64,000 nt of DNA from Neobacillus niacini (GTDB lineage Bacteria; Bacillota; Bacilli; Bacillales; Cytobacillaceae), in assembly GCF_019749295.1 (NCBI RefSeq), contig NZ_JACWFG010000011.1, positions 186,001 to 250,000 of the forward strand. Direction: 5' to 3'. Position 1 is the stretch's first letter, and every line of letters starts with the position of its first letter. The notes under the pieces were generated by a model. The model saw nothing but the letters and a program-made list of their open reading frames with translations. It made no database searches and was not told where the DNA came from. Positions 55,131 to 64,000 of this stretch are shown piece after piece. Both the position numbers and the translations under genes were made by a program.

Positions 55131-56144
55131 TTACAAAAGGGGTATATTTCCTTTTTTACATTCATCAATGATATGGTCATTCCATACAGAAACCTGTACT
55201 TCGCCAATATGTGCTTTCTTTAGGAAGAACATACATAAACGGGACTGGCCAATTCCACCGCCTATGGTGTAAGGAAGTTCCCTCTTTAGAATAGATTGAT
55301 GAAAATCTAACACTGCACGATGATTGGCTTTTGCTTGTTTTAATTGTTTTAGAAGCGCTCTTTCATCTACTCTTATTCCCATCGAAGAAATCTCTACGGC
55401 TCTCTCTAGGATAGGATACCATAATAGAATATCTCCATTTAGAGTCCAATCATCGTAATCAGGCGAGCGTCCATCGTGTTTTTCCCCGGACTTTAATAAT
55501 CCGCCAATTTGTATTACAAAAACAGCTCTAAACTCTTTAGTAATCTTGTCTTCTCGCTGCTTTGGTGTTAAATCTGGATACTTGTCTTCCAGCTCTTGAG
55601 AAGTTATAAAATAAATATCCTCAGGTAAAATAGGCTCAAGTGATGGATATTGCTTATTTAAATATTTTTCAGTGGATTTTAATGCACCATAAATCTTTCT
55701 TACTTCATTTTTTAGTGTTCTTATATTGCGTTGTTTATAGTTAATCACTTTCTCCCAGTCCCACTGGTCCACGTACATGGAATGCAAGTTATCCAACTCT
55801 TCATCTCTTCGAATAGCATTCATATCTGTATAAATTCCTTCACCTTCTATGAATCCATATCTCGATAAAGCGCCTCTCTTCCATTTTGCTAAAGATTGAA
55901 CAATCTCAATGGGAGTGTTACTGACATCTAATGCGTCAAATGAAACCATCCTTTCTACCCCATTAAGATCATCATTAATTCCTTGACCGGCTCTTAATAG
56001 AAGTGGAGCAGATATTCGAGTTAAGTTTAAAGCATCTGATAGTTCACTTTCAAAATGATCTTTTATCTGTTTTATCGCTTTTTCGGTCTGTATAATATCT
56101 AGAATTGATTGGTATACCTTAGGGATAAAAAGTGATTTACCCAT
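55131..56144 (-). CDS. asnA: Aspartate-ammonia ligase (asparagine synthetase A)
   Basis: 337 residues, typical AsnA length. Class-II tRNA-synthetase-like fold with SAPLLLRAGQGINDDLNG near residue 44, FVIQIGG near 210 and the C-terminal ATP-site motif GGGIGQSRLCMFFL. It converts aspartate, ammonia and ATP to asparagine. TGGAGG precedes the start on the minus strand. The 200-bp leader shows no T-box signature. Confidence 0.95.
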   Translation of the reverse strand: MGKSLFIPKVYQSILDIIQTEKAIKQIKDHFESELSDALNLTRISAPLLLRAGQGINDDLNGVERMVSFDALDVSNTPIEIVQSLAKWKRGALSRYGFIEGEGIYTDMNAIRRDEELDNLHSMYVDQWDWEKVINYKQRNIRTLKNEVRKIYGALKSTEKYLNKQYPSLEPILPEDIYFITSQELEDKYPDLTPKQREDKITKEFRAVFVIQIGGLLKSGEKHDGRSPDYDDWTLNGDILLWYPILERAVEISSMGIRVDERALLKQLKQAKANHRAVLDFHQSILKRELPYTIGGGIGQSRLCMFFLKKAHIGEVQVSVWNDHIIDECKKGNIPLL

Positions 56145-56347
56145 ATATTAAAAACCTCCAGATTGTTTAGAATCAGTCAATTTCTCTATGTTACGTATTG
56201 AACTATTTTTACATTATGATGAATGCCCCAGTTTGCCATCAGCAAAAGCCTACTATAAATCAAATATTCCTCAAACATTTACGTTTTTTTGGACATGTGT
56301 CGTGATAATTTACATAAAATGTACAAGTTAGACAAAGGTGAAGTGGA

Positions 56348-56989
56348 GTGGTTTTATTGAGTATCAGCATTTTAGTAAGTTACATCATATTGGGATTTAC
56401 ATTGGCAGCTCCGATTGGGCCAGTAAATTCTGCACGATTAGATAAGGGGATTAAGAATGGATTTTGGCATGCATGGGTCGTAGGTGCAGGCTCTATGGTG
56501 GCAGATGGATTTTTTATGCTGCTCGTTTATTTAGGGATGGTCCAATTTTTGGGGATTCCTATTATCCAAATATTCCTGTGGTTATTCGGGGGCTTTATCC
56601 TTATTTATTCAGGTGTTGAAAGTATCAAAAATGCAAATACCATCACTCTTACTTATGGGAGAGACAAAGAGTCATTAACGAAGTGTTTCTTTACTGGCTT
56701 TATTATGTCAATTACCAGTCCATTATCTGTTTTATTTTGGTTAGGAATATATGGCTCTGTTTTAGCGAAAACAGCCCAAACAAATGGTACAGAATCTCTG
56801 TTGATTTATAGCTGCATGATTTTCCTTGGCCTAACAATATGGGATGTATTTGTTGCAGCACTCACAACTGGATTCAGAAAACTACTGACAGTCAAAAGTT
56901 TAATAGGCATCTCAATATTTTCAGGTGCCTCACTCGTGCTATTTGGACTTTACTTTGGATACCAAGGAATTGATGCACTTTTTGGTTAA
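56348..56989 (+). CDS. LysE/RhtB-type exporter
   Basis: 213 residues with six membrane helices. The family signature GFTLAAPIGPVNSARLDKGIKNG is at residues 17-39 and ITSPLSVLFWLGIYG lies at mid protein. It exports amino acids or related metabolites by proton exchange. The GTG start at 56,348 follows GGTGAAGTGGA; TTG 56,357 is an alternative. Monocistronic. Confidence 0.87.
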   Translation: MVLLSISILVSYIILGFTLAAPIGPVNSARLDKGIKNGFWHAWVVGAGSMVADGFFMLLVYLGMVQFLGIPIIQIFLWLFGGFILIYSGVESIKNANTITLTYGRDKESLTKCFFTGFIMSITSPLSVLFWLGIYGSVLAKTAQTNGTESLLIYSCMIFLGLTIWDVFVAALTTGFRKLLTVKSLIGISIFSGASLVLFGLYFGYQGIDALFG

Positions 56990-57004
56990 ATTAAAAATTA
57001 ATAG

Positions 57005-57048
57005 AAAAAAAGAAGTATTAATCAAACTTTGGTTGTACTTCTTTTTTT
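57005..57048 (+). terminator. Intrinsic terminator after the LysE-type gene
   Basis: AAAAAAAGAAGTA / TACTTCTTTTTTT stem with inner AATCAAA/TTTGGTT pairing. It abuts the left edge of the GC-rich repeat element. Confidence 0.9.
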
Positions 57049-57285
57049 GCTGTGTTAAAGGTAAATATTTATTTTGAACTTGTTGATTTGTGCGGAAGGC
57101 GCGAGACTCCTGCAGGAGGACGGGACAGGGGAGACCCCGCAGGCGCTTTAGCGCCGAGGAGGCTTCCCGAACCGCCTGCGGAAAGCGAAGCGCCTCGTGA
57201 CAGGCAGAGACCGCCTGTCCCTGCGATGATTATTCCAAGAAGCATTCCTTAGTGGAGCACAAATCAACACCCAGTTTAACACAGC
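57049..57285. repeat. GC-rich non-coding element with nested inverted-repeat ends
   Basis: GCTGTGTTAAA (57,049) and TGTTGATTTGTGC (57,081-57,093) on the left are exactly mirrored by GCACAAATCAACA (57,257-57,269) and TTTAACACAGC (57,275-57,285). The interior is strongly GC-rich and full of short palindromes (GGCGCTTTAGCGCC, GACAGGCAGAGACCGCCTGTC) in an otherwise AT-rich genome. It resembles the dispersed GC-rich repeats with GGCGCGAGACTCCTGC that I recall from Bacillaceae intergenic regions. An in-frame stretch of 66 codons here is an artefact of composition. No target duplication is evident. Confidence 0.8.
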
Positions 57286-57312
57286 CGTGAATTTGTTAGT
57301 TAATATACTAAC

Positions 57313-57340
57313 TTGACTTTTTGCTAATAATCCGTATAAT
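57313..57340 (+). promoter_or_regulatory. ltaS promoter
   Basis: TTGACT (57,313-57,318), a 16-bp spacer and TATAAT (57,335-57,340). The predicted leader of about 145 nt to the ltaS start is AT-rich with no recognised riboswitch. Confidence 0.65.
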
Positions 57341-57491
57341 ACTCATTTGTGTTCCATTATTTTTTCTTTCGTGTTCATAGTTTGTTAATATTTAATTGTT
57401 ATCATAAATGAATGATTAATTGTTTACTTAATTCATATAAAATAATTCAATTTTAAAAAACGTTTATTTTTAAAAAGGCAGGTGCAATAAA

Positions 57492-59438
57492 ATGAATAAC
57501 TTAACACATAAGAGTCAGGGTATTTTTAATAAATATATTGGCTTTTTCTTTTTGGCTGTATTCTTTCTTTGGATGAAAACATTTATCGCTCAGTTAACTC
57601 AATTTGACTTAGGTATTGAAAATACATTACAAAAATTCCTTTTATTTATTAATCCATTAGGATCGTCACTATTATTTTTAGGACTGGCATTTTTATTTAA
57701 AGGAAGAAAGAAATACATTGCGCTTCTCGTGATTGATTTCTTTTTATCATTCCTTCTATTTGCGAATGTTGTTTACTACAGGTTCTTTAATGACTTCATA
57801 ACTTTACCAACATTAACTCAAACCCAAAACTTTGGGGATGTAAGCGGCAGTGTAGTATCACTTTTGAAGCCATATGATTTCTTATTCTTTATTGATATCA
57901 TGGTTTTAATTGCTTTACTTGCTTTCCGTTTTGTGAAAGTAGAGTTTAAAGATATGAATAGAAGAAAAGTAGCAGCCTTATTTTCATTATCACTAGCCAT
58001 TTCATGTGGAAACTTAGGACTAGCTGAAAGTGATCGTCCACAATTATTAACAAGAGGATTTGACCGTAATTATATTGTTAAATATTTGGGTATGTACAAT
58101 TACACTATTTATGATGCAGTTAAGAGTACAAAAGCATCCGCGCAAAGAGTAATGGCGGATAGCGATGATATGACCGAAGTAATCAATTACACGAAAGCGA
58201 ATTATGCTGAGCCAAATCCAGCTTACTTTGGAGCTGCAAAAGGCATGAATGTGATTTATTTACATCTTGAATCCATGCAAAACTTTTTAATTAATTACAA
58301 GTTGAATGGGGAAGAAGTAACACCATTCTTAAATTCTTTAACGCAGGATCAAAATACACTTTATTTTGATAATTTCTTCCACCAAACAGCGCAGGGTAAA
58401 ACAGCTGATGCTGAATTTATCCTTGAAAACTCATTATATGGGTTACCACAGGGATCTGCTTTTACGACAAAAGGATTAAATACGTATCAAGCGGCCCCAG
58501 CGATTCTTGGCCAAAAAGGATATACGTCTGCAGTGTTCCACGGGAACTCAGGAAGCTTCTGGAACCGAGATGAAATCTATAAATCATTTGGTTATAATCA
58601 CTTTTTCGATGAAAATTACTATAGTATGAACCCTGAAGACTTGGCAGAGTATGGTCTAATGGATAAGCCGTTCTTTGAGGAATCCATTCCATTGCTGGAA
58701 ACATTACCTCAGCCTTTCTATACAAAGTTTATTACAGTTTCAAATCATTATCCTTATCCGCTTGCGGAAGAAGATGCAACAATTGCACCTCATACAACTG
58801 GTGATAAATCTGTTGATACGTACTTCCAGACAGCTCGTTATGCTGATGAGGCTTTGAAGCAATTTTTTGATTACCTAAAGGAATCAGGTCTATACGATAA
58901 CTCTATTATTGTTATGTATGGTGACCATTATGGAATTTCAGAAAACCATAATAAAGCAATGGAAAAAGTGTTAGGAAAAGAAATTACAAATTTTGATAGT
59001 GCAGGTTTACAGCGCGTACCATTCTTTATTCGAGTTCCAGGAATGGAAGGTGGAATCAACCATGAATATGGCGGACAAATTGATATTCTTCCTACGCTTT
59101 TTCACTTGTTAGGAATTGATACAAAAGATTATGTTCAGTTTGGTACAGATCTTTTATCTGAAAACCATGATGAAGTAGTTCCATTCCGAGATGGCAGCTT
59201 TATGAGTCCAACTATTTCATTGGTAGACGGTAAATTTTACGACTCTGCTACAGGACTGGAAATAGATGAAAATAGGCTGGAAGAGGCAAAGGAACTACAG
59301 GAAATAGTAGAAAATAAATTAGGGCTATCAGATAACGTGGTAAACGGAGATTTATTACGATTCTACACTCCTGATAACTTTACTCCAATTGATCGAACAC
59401 AATATAATTACAATTCATCTAAAGATGATGAAGAATAA
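57492..59438 (+). CDS. ltaS: Lipoteichoic acid synthase
   Basis: 648 residues. Five N-terminal membrane helices (about 1-185) precede an extracellular sulfatase-like domain. The catalytic Thr304 lies in QGKTADAEF, and metal-site motifs include HLESMQNF near 257 and MYGDHYGISENHN near 476. A signal-peptidase-like site (KASAQ) lies after the last helix. The enzyme polymerises glycerol phosphate from phosphatidylglycerol onto a glycolipid. AAAGGCAGG stands before ATG. Paralogues (YfnI, YqgS, YvgJ) exist in bacilli, so the exact orthologue is not certain. Confidence 0.92.
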   Translation: MNNLTHKSQGIFNKYIGFFFLAVFFLWMKTFIAQLTQFDLGIENTLQKFLLFINPLGSSLLFLGLAFLFKGRKKYIALLVIDFFLSFLLFANVVYYRFFNDFITLPTLTQTQNFGDVSGSVVSLLKPYDFLFFIDIMVLIALLAFRFVKVEFKDMNRRKVAALFSLSLAISCGNLGLAESDRPQLLTRGFDRNYIVKYLGMYNYTIYDAVKSTKASAQRVMADSDDMTEVINYTKANYAEPNPAYFGAAKGMNVIYLHLESMQNFLINYKLNGEEVTPFLNSLTQDQNTLYFDNFFHQTAQGKTADAEFILENSLYGLPQGSAFTTKGLNTYQAAPAILGQKGYTSAVFHGNSGSFWNRDEIYKSFGYNHFFDENYYSMNPEDLAEYGLMDKPFFEESIPLLETLPQPFYTKFITVSNHYPYPLAEEDATIAPHTTGDKSVDTYFQTARYADEALKQFFDYLKESGLYDNSIIVMYGDHYGISENHNKAMEKVLGKEITNFDSAGLQRVPFFIRVPGMEGGINHEYGGQIDILPTLFHLLGIDTKDYVQFGTDLLSENHDEVVPFRDGSFMSPTISLVDGKFYDSATGLEIDENRLEEAKELQEIVENKLGLSDNVVNGDLLRFYTPDNFTPIDRTQYNYNSSKDDEE

Positions 59439-59446
59439 GTTATACA

Positions 59447-59483
59447 AGGATGTTTAGGATTTTCCTAAACATCCTTTCTTTAT
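59447..59483 (+). terminator. Intrinsic terminator after ltaS
   Basis: AAGGATGTTTAGGA / TCCTAAACATCCTT perfect 14-bp stem followed by TCTTTATATTTT. Confidence 0.9.
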
Positions 59484-59593
59484 ATTTTCTATATAAATTG
59501 TCCAAAATATGAATTTTTCGATTACATAGAAATTGAGAAGGAAACTCTCCTAGGAATGTCGAAAGAATTTAGGACAGATGGGAGATGAGACAA

Positions 59594-59878
59594 ATGAAAT
59601 TACAAATGACTGCTTCAAATCATGTTGTTACAGGTGAAAAGTCGTGCATTTTATGTAGTAAGGACTTTGAATATGCTGCAATTGTTAGTGGAGAAATGAA
59701 TGTAGAGAATTTGTCATCAATCTATAAAGGTAAAGTAGTAACACATCAAGTGGTCGTACTAAAAAAGAGTAAGGTCAATCATGGGATTTTCCAAATAATA
59801 GATGTTGAAATTATGGTTAGGTGTCCACATTGTCAATCCAATAACCGATTTAACAGTTATTTTTCCCTGCAAAATTAA
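59594..59878 (+). CDS. Small hypothetical protein with two CxxC motifs
   Basis: About 94 residues from ATG 59,594 (GGGAGATGAG upstream; ATG 59,585 is in frame but overlaps this site). Two pairs of cysteines, CILC near the N terminus and CPHC near the C terminus, suggest a zinc-binding domain around a beta-rich middle. No family is recognised. Monocistronic with its own terminator. Confidence 0.6.
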   Translation: MKLQMTASNHVVTGEKSCILCSKDFEYAAIVSGEMNVENLSSIYKGKVVTHQVVVLKKSKVNHGIFQIIDVEIMVRCPHCQSNNRFNSYFSLQN

Positions 59879-59901
59879 GAAGAATCTATAAAATAATCTG
59901 T

Positions 59902-59925
59902 TAGCACCTACGCTGGTGCTTTTTC
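59902..59925 (+). terminator. Intrinsic terminator
   Basis: AGCACC / GGTGCT short stem with a 6-nt loop, followed by TTTTT. Confidence 0.75.
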
Positions 59926-60023
59926 TATTTATACGTATTGCAGTATAATTGGCAAAGATGGTCTAGAAAATAAATCAACCGAATATTTACTAATATTGGG
60001 TGACTCTAATAAGGAGGGCGCAT

Positions 60024-61811
60024 ATGACGACATATACTACAAGAAATGATGTACCAGATAATGAAAAATGGAATCTTGAAGACATTTATTCTGATATAAC
60101 AAAATGGGAGAATGACCTGCAGCTCGTTGAAAAAATGGCGGAAAAGCTAAAGCAATTTGATGGAGCGATACAGGATGGTAAAAGCCTTTATCAATATTTG
60201 AAACAGAGAGAGGAATTATCCTATACCTTCAATCATGTTTACGCCTACAGCATGCTGAGGGTAGATGAAGATACTCGAGAGGCAAGTTCACAATCACTGC
60301 TGGACCGTGCCAAAGGTCTAAGTGTTAAGGTGAGTGCGTCTACTTCCTTTTTTATGCCGTACTTATTAGGTTTAGATAAAGAAACGTTATCCAGCTATAT
60401 TGCTGAAGAAGAGGGTCTTAAATATTTTGAAGAGGATTTATATGAATCCTTTCGATACAAGCCCCATGTCCTCAGTAAGGACCAGGAAGAAGTATTATCA
60501 CAATTAGGTGAAGCTTTATCCGCTCCAAGTACAACCTTTGGAATGATTAATAATGCGGATATTAAGTTTGGTGATGTAACCAATGATGCTGGAGAAAAGG
60601 TTCAGCTGACAAGAGGGATGTATTCAAAACTAATCGAGGATGAAGACCGGGATAAGCGAAGGGAAGCTTATAAAGCATATTATCAGCCATATAAAGAATT
60701 GAAAAATTCCATCGCAAGTACACTTTCTGCAGCAATTAAAAATAACGTTACGATGGCAAAAATTAGGAAATATCCATCTGCGTTAGAAAAGGCACTATTT
60801 GGTGACATGGTGCCTAAAGAAGTATATGAAAACCTCATTATTTCAACAAAAGAAAATATTGCTCACCTCCATAGGTACTCTGAAATCCGTAAAGAGAAAC
60901 TTCAGCTGGATGAAATTCGGCAATATGATATGTCTGTTCCTTTAGTAAAAGGCGTAAAACAGGTAATACCTTATGAGGAAGCCTATGAAACCATGATAAA
61001 AGCTATGGCACCGCTTGGTGAAGAATATATCACCATCTTAATGGAATTCAAGAATGCCAGGTATATTGATGTTCGTGAGACTCCTGGAAAGCGCTCTGGT
61101 GCCTATAATCTGGGGATATACGGAGTTCACCCATTTATCTTATTAAATCATCAAGATGATTTAGACAGCTTATTTACCCTCGCTCATGAATGTGGTCATG
61201 GAGTCCATAGTAAATTGAGCTCGCAGCATCAACCGCAAATTACGGCTCGGTATAGTATTTTTGTAGCGGAAGTAGCCTCTACTGTTAATGAAATATTATT
61301 AATTAATTATTTGTTGGATAATGAAAAGGATCTAGAGCTGCGGAAACATTTATTGAATCATTTCATTGATCAGTTTAAGGGTACATTTTTTACTCAGGTC
61401 ATGTTTGCTGAATTTGAGAAAATCACGCATGAGCTTACAGAGAAAGGCATTCCCTTAAATGTGGAAGTATTTAATCAAACCTATGAAGCATTGTTTAGAG
61501 AATACAATGGGGATACGGTGGTATTTGATGAGGAAGTGAAATTTGGCTGGTCTAGGATCCCTCACTTCTATCGTCCTTTTTACGTCTATAAGTATGCCAC
61601 TGGCTTTGCTTCAGCAATTCACCTTGCAACAAAAATACTCGAAGGGGATAAAGAAACGCTGCACACGTATCTAACCTTTTTAAAGAGTGGAAGCAGTGAT
61701 TATCCGCTTGAGTTGTTAAAGAAGACTGGAGTGGATTTAACCAGACCAGAACCAATCGAAAATGCAATGAAAAAGTTTGGAGAATTGATTGAAGAGTTTT
61801 CAAAATTATAA
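60024..61811 (+). CDS. pepF: Oligoendopeptidase F
   Basis: 595 residues from ATG 60,024, which has AAGGAGGGCG before it; the frame is open from GTG 60,000. M3 metallopeptidase with zinc site HECGH at 388-392 and the third ligand Glu in FVAEVAST about 25 residues later. The N-terminal PepF lid domain starts TRNDVPDNEKWNLEDIY. It degrades cytoplasmic peptides of about 7-17 residues. A YjbG-type PepF. Confidence 0.94.
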   Translation: MTTYTTRNDVPDNEKWNLEDIYSDITKWENDLQLVEKMAEKLKQFDGAIQDGKSLYQYLKQREELSYTFNHVYAYSMLRVDEDTREASSQSLLDRAKGLSVKVSASTSFFMPYLLGLDKETLSSYIAEEEGLKYFEEDLYESFRYKPHVLSKDQEEVLSQLGEALSAPSTTFGMINNADIKFGDVTNDAGEKVQLTRGMYSKLIEDEDRDKRREAYKAYYQPYKELKNSIASTLSAAIKNNVTMAKIRKYPSALEKALFGDMVPKEVYENLIISTKENIAHLHRYSEIRKEKLQLDEIRQYDMSVPLVKGVKQVIPYEEAYETMIKAMAPLGEEYITILMEFKNARYIDVRETPGKRSGAYNLGIYGVHPFILLNHQDDLDSLFTLAHECGHGVHSKLSSQHQPQITARYSIFVAEVASTVNEILLINYLLDNEKDLELRKHLLNHFIDQFKGTFFTQVMFAEFEKITHELTEKGIPLNVEVFNQTYEALFREYNGDTVVFDEEVKFGWSRIPHFYRPFYVYKYATGFASAIHLATKILEGDKETLHTYLTFLKSGSSDYPLELLKKTGVDLTRPEPIENAMKKFGELIEEFSKL

Positions 61812-61821
61812 TGGTAAAAGC

Positions 61822-61858
61822 GATGTCACATAATTTAATTTTTGTGACATCTTTTTTT
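61822..61858 (+). terminator. Intrinsic terminator after pepF
   Basis: GATGTCACA / TGTGACATC perfect 9-bp stem, 12-nt loop, seven or more T residues. Confidence 0.92.
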
Positions 61859-61918
61859 TATTTTTGCATGGTATGATGGGGATAGGAATATATTTACTCT
61901 AATGAAATTACCTTAAAG

Positions 61919-62587
61919 ATGAAACAGGTGATTACAATCTGGAAAAAAATATTATCTCTTTTTGCCATCATTATTACCGTATTTTTAATTATTCATAATA
62001 CCGAAACGTTTCGATTACTTAGAAACGGGGACTTGGATACAATTATATTGTCATTAAGAAATACCACATTTTCAAAATTCTTCTTTACCTTTATTATCAT
62101 GGTTATCCAAAATTCATTTACTGTAATTCCCCTCATTATTATCATCACCATTAATTATGCATTGTTCGGTTTTTTAAATGGACTTATATGGAGCTGGCTA
62201 ACGAGTATTATTGCGGCAGGAATTTGGTTTTTCGGAAGCCGATATTTTTTTAATGATTGGGTACAGAAAAAAACAAACCCAGAGATATTAGCAAAAATGG
62301 AGAAAAATGGTTTACTATTTGTGTTCCAAGCAAGAATTATCCCCTTTGTCCCAACTAGCTTAATCAATATCCTCAGTGGATTAAGTTCCATTACCTTTAA
62401 ACATTTTATTATTGGTACTATGTTTGGAAACCTCATCTTCTTCTTTGTGTTATCCCTCATTCCAGCAGGTTTAATGGAAGGAAATACGGAGCAAAACATT
62501 CTCTTGGGTATAGCGATCATCCTTGTCGGATTTGTAGTGATATTTCGTCTAAAGAAAAAGCAAAAAAGAAGGAAACAAGTAAATTAG
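61919..62587 (+). CDS. TVP38/TMEM64 (VTT domain) membrane protein
   Basis: 222 residues with about six hydrophobic segments and a basic C-terminal tail. The DedA-related VTT core is visible in FVFQARIIPFVPTSLINILSGLSSITFKHFIIGTMFGN (shown in part: ARIIPFVP and INILSG). Homologues act in lipid scrambling or membrane homeostasis. The ribosome binding site before ATG 61,919 is weak, and GTG 61,928 might be used instead. Confidence 0.82.
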   Translation: MKQVITIWKKILSLFAIIITVFLIIHNTETFRLLRNGDLDTIILSLRNTTFSKFFFTFIIMVIQNSFTVIPLIIIITINYALFGFLNGLIWSWLTSIIAAGIWFFGSRYFFNDWVQKKTNPEILAKMEKNGLLFVFQARIIPFVPTSLINILSGLSSITFKHFIIGTMFGNLIFFFVLSLIPAGLMEGNTEQNILLGIAIILVGFVVIFRLKKKQKRRKQVN

Positions 62588-62663
62588 TGACAATTTTATA
62601 AATAGCTTGCGTGATGAAAAAAATTATAGTAATCTAGTATTTGTTTGTTAAATAGACATTAAT

Positions 62664-62699
62664 ACCTCTTCTTCTTTTCTTGAAAGAAGAGGTTTTTTT
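62664..62699 (+). terminator. Intrinsic terminator after the VTT-domain gene
   Basis: ACCTCTTC / GAAGAGGT perfect 8-bp stem with TTTC/GAAA inner pairing and seven T residues. Confidence 0.88.
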
Positions 62700-62725
62700 A
62701 TGTTAAAAAAAAAGAGGTGTACACA

Positions 62726-64000
62726 ATGAGTACAAGCAAAAAAGGGAACCCATGGGCACTGATACCTTTTGCTGTATTTTTAGTATTATTTATCGGCTCA
62801 GGTATTGTTACGGGCGATTTTTATAAATTTCCGGTTATAGTTGCCATAGTAATCGCAGCAGCAGCAGCCTTATTAATGAATAGGAAAGAAACCTTTAATA
62901 ATAAGGTGGAAATTTTCACAAAAGGTGCCGGTGACTCAAATATTATGCTTATGGTCATGATTTTTCTGTTAGCTGGTGCCTTTTCTGCAACAGCAAAAGG
63001 AATGGGTGCAGTGGATTCAACCGTTAACCTTGCCTTATCATTTATCCCGCAAAATCTTTTGATGGTCGGAATTTTCATTATCGCATGTTTTATATCTTTG
63101 TCCATGGGGACAAGTATGGGCACGATTGTAGCGCTGGCACCAATAGGAGTGGGTATTAGTGAGCAAAGTGATATTTCACTAGCCCTTTCCATGGCGGTAG
63201 TAATAGGCGGTGCCATGTTCGGAGACAATTTATCATTTATTTCGGACACTACGATTGCAGCTGTTAGGACTCAAGGAACAAAGATGAAAGATAAGTTTAA
63301 GATGAATTTCTTGATTGTACTGCCAGCAGCGATCATTACGTGTTCAATTCTTGCTATCCTAACAATGAGTGAGCAAGCAAATATCACCCAGCAATCGTAT
63401 GAATGGATTAAAATATTACCTTATTTAGGCGTGCTAATTACTGCATTGGCCGGGGTCAATGTATTTTTAGTACTTTCATTCGGGATCACTTTTGCGGGTG
63501 TCATTGGATTAATGGATGGCAGTTATGTCCTTATGGAGCTTTTTCAAAAAATCAACGAAGGTATGGCTGGTATGTATGAAATATCTTTCCTAGCTATTAT
63601 GATCGCTGGAATGGTTGCCGTAATTAAGCACAATGGCGGAATTGAATATATCCTTCACCTAGTCACAAGGAATATTAAGTCGAAAAAAGGTGCAGAATTT
63701 GGAATTGCGGGTCTCGTTTGTTTAACGGATCTTTCCACAGCTAATAATACAATCTCGATCATAATTGCAGGACCTCTAGCGAAAAATATAGCGGATAAAT
63801 ATGAAATAGATCCACGTCGGTCAGCAAGCTTGCTTGATGTATTCTCATGTAGTATTCAAGGTTTAATTCCATATGGAGCCCAAATGCTGGTTGCCGCAGG
63901 AATTGCCAGTATATCACCAGTCAGTATTTTAGCATATTCATTTTATCCAATATTAATAGGGATATGTGGAGTGTTAGCCATCTTAACTGGATTCCCAAAG
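62726..64000 (+). CDS. NhaC-family Na+/H+ antiporter, 5' part
   Basis: 425 codons are open to the window edge, so the gene is cut only at its C terminus. AAAGAGGTGT precedes ATG. About ten membrane segments are visible; ISLSMGTSMGTIVALAPIGVG and GGAMFGDNLSFISDTTIAAVRTQG are NhaC-family signatures. It exchanges sodium for protons, or a metabolite in related proteins such as MleN. The substrate is not decidable. Confidence 0.88.
   Translation, partial: MSTSKKGNPWALIPFAVFLVLFIGSGIVTGDFYKFPVIVAIVIAAAAALLMNRKETFNNKVEIFTKGAGDSNIMLMVMIFLLAGAFSATAKGMGAVDSTVNLALSFIPQNLLMVGIFIIACFISLSMGTSMGTIVALAPIGVGISEQSDISLALSMAVVIGGAMFGDNLSFISDTTIAAVRTQGTKMKDKFKMNFLIVLPAAIITCSILAILTMSEQANITQQSYEWIKILPYLGVLITALAGVNVFLVLSFGITFAGVIGLMDGSYVLMELFQKINEGMAGMYEISFLAIMIAGMVAVIKHNGGIEYILHLVTRNIKSKKGAEFGIAGLVCLTDLSTANNTISIIIAGPLAKNIADKYEIDPRRSASLLDVFSCSIQGLIPYGAQMLVAAGIASISPVSILAYSFYPILIGICGVLAILTGFPK

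Noticed and set aside
56145..56347. T-box leader for asnA
   Set aside because: No T-box sequence, specifier loop or terminator-antiterminator pair could be recognised in the leader.
57052..57252. 66-codon open frame rich in Pro, Arg and Ala
   Set aside because: It lies wholly inside the GC-rich inverted-repeat element; stops are rare there only because of composition. No ribosome binding site.

Overview
The window is chromosomal DNA of a low-GC, spore-forming Bacillaceae bacterium (Bacillus or Neobacillus-like). This is inferred from the Sda, YqhV, KhtTU, LtaS, AsnA and FbpA-type genes, the AGGAGG-type ribosome binding sites, cre-like sites and frequent TTG/GTG starts. No rRNA, tRNA, phage module, complete IS or CRISPR array was found.

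Positions 1-31,922 form one large locus for pectin (rhamnogalacturonan-I) and L-rhamnose use. It holds two ABC sugar permeases, two GH78-type alpha-L-rhamnosidases, a YesN-like response regulator, a secreted GH3 enzyme and the lactate-oxidising lutABC operon (split by a 52-bp-period hairpin array). Next come a fused rhamnulose-1-phosphate aldolase/lactaldehyde dehydrogenase (rhaEW), a tiny sda-like gene, a 1,689-residue secreted acetylesterase/rhamnogalacturonan lyase, rhaB, rhaA, the DeoR-type regulator rhaR, a second aldolase (rhaD), a lactaldehyde reductase (fucO-like) and an AraC-type regulator. Together they describe a route: extracellular deacetylation and cleavage of RG-I, uptake, release of L-rhamnose, isomerisation, phosphorylation and aldol cleavage to DHAP plus L-lactaldehyde. 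Lactaldehyde can then be oxidised to lactate and on to pyruvate (RhaW plus LutABC), or reduced to 1,2-propanediol (FucO-like). The lutA and rhaEW promoters share 27 of 31 bases, and the same A-rich core recurs before rhaD and rhaR. This places lactate oxidation in the rhamnose regulon.

Positions 31,967-44,355 hold a BrnQ transporter, a large subtilase, an MFS transporter, a CYP102-type P450 whose reductase part has been gutted by deletions, and a kynU-kynA pair lacking kynB. Positions 44,382-48,731 hold the KhtTU K+/H+ antiporter, a small tyrosine-recombinase-like protein with an inverted repeat over its promoter, a 2-hydroxyacid dehydrogenase and an esterase. From 48,732 to the right edge are small genes (FbpA-like, YqhV-like, DUF3231), an Eis-type acetyltransferase, a disabled cystathionine lyase/synthase gene, Mn-catalase, an amino-acid permease, asnA, a LysE exporter, a GC-rich element bounded by nested inverted repeats, ltaS, pepF, a TVP38-type protein and the start of an NhaC-type antiporter that runs off the window.

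The most notable observations are the shared rhamnose/lactate promoter-operator, the sda-like gene 27 bp behind rhaEW, the acetylesterase-lyase fusion, two unrelated arrays with the same 52-bp period, and the decayed P450 reductase.
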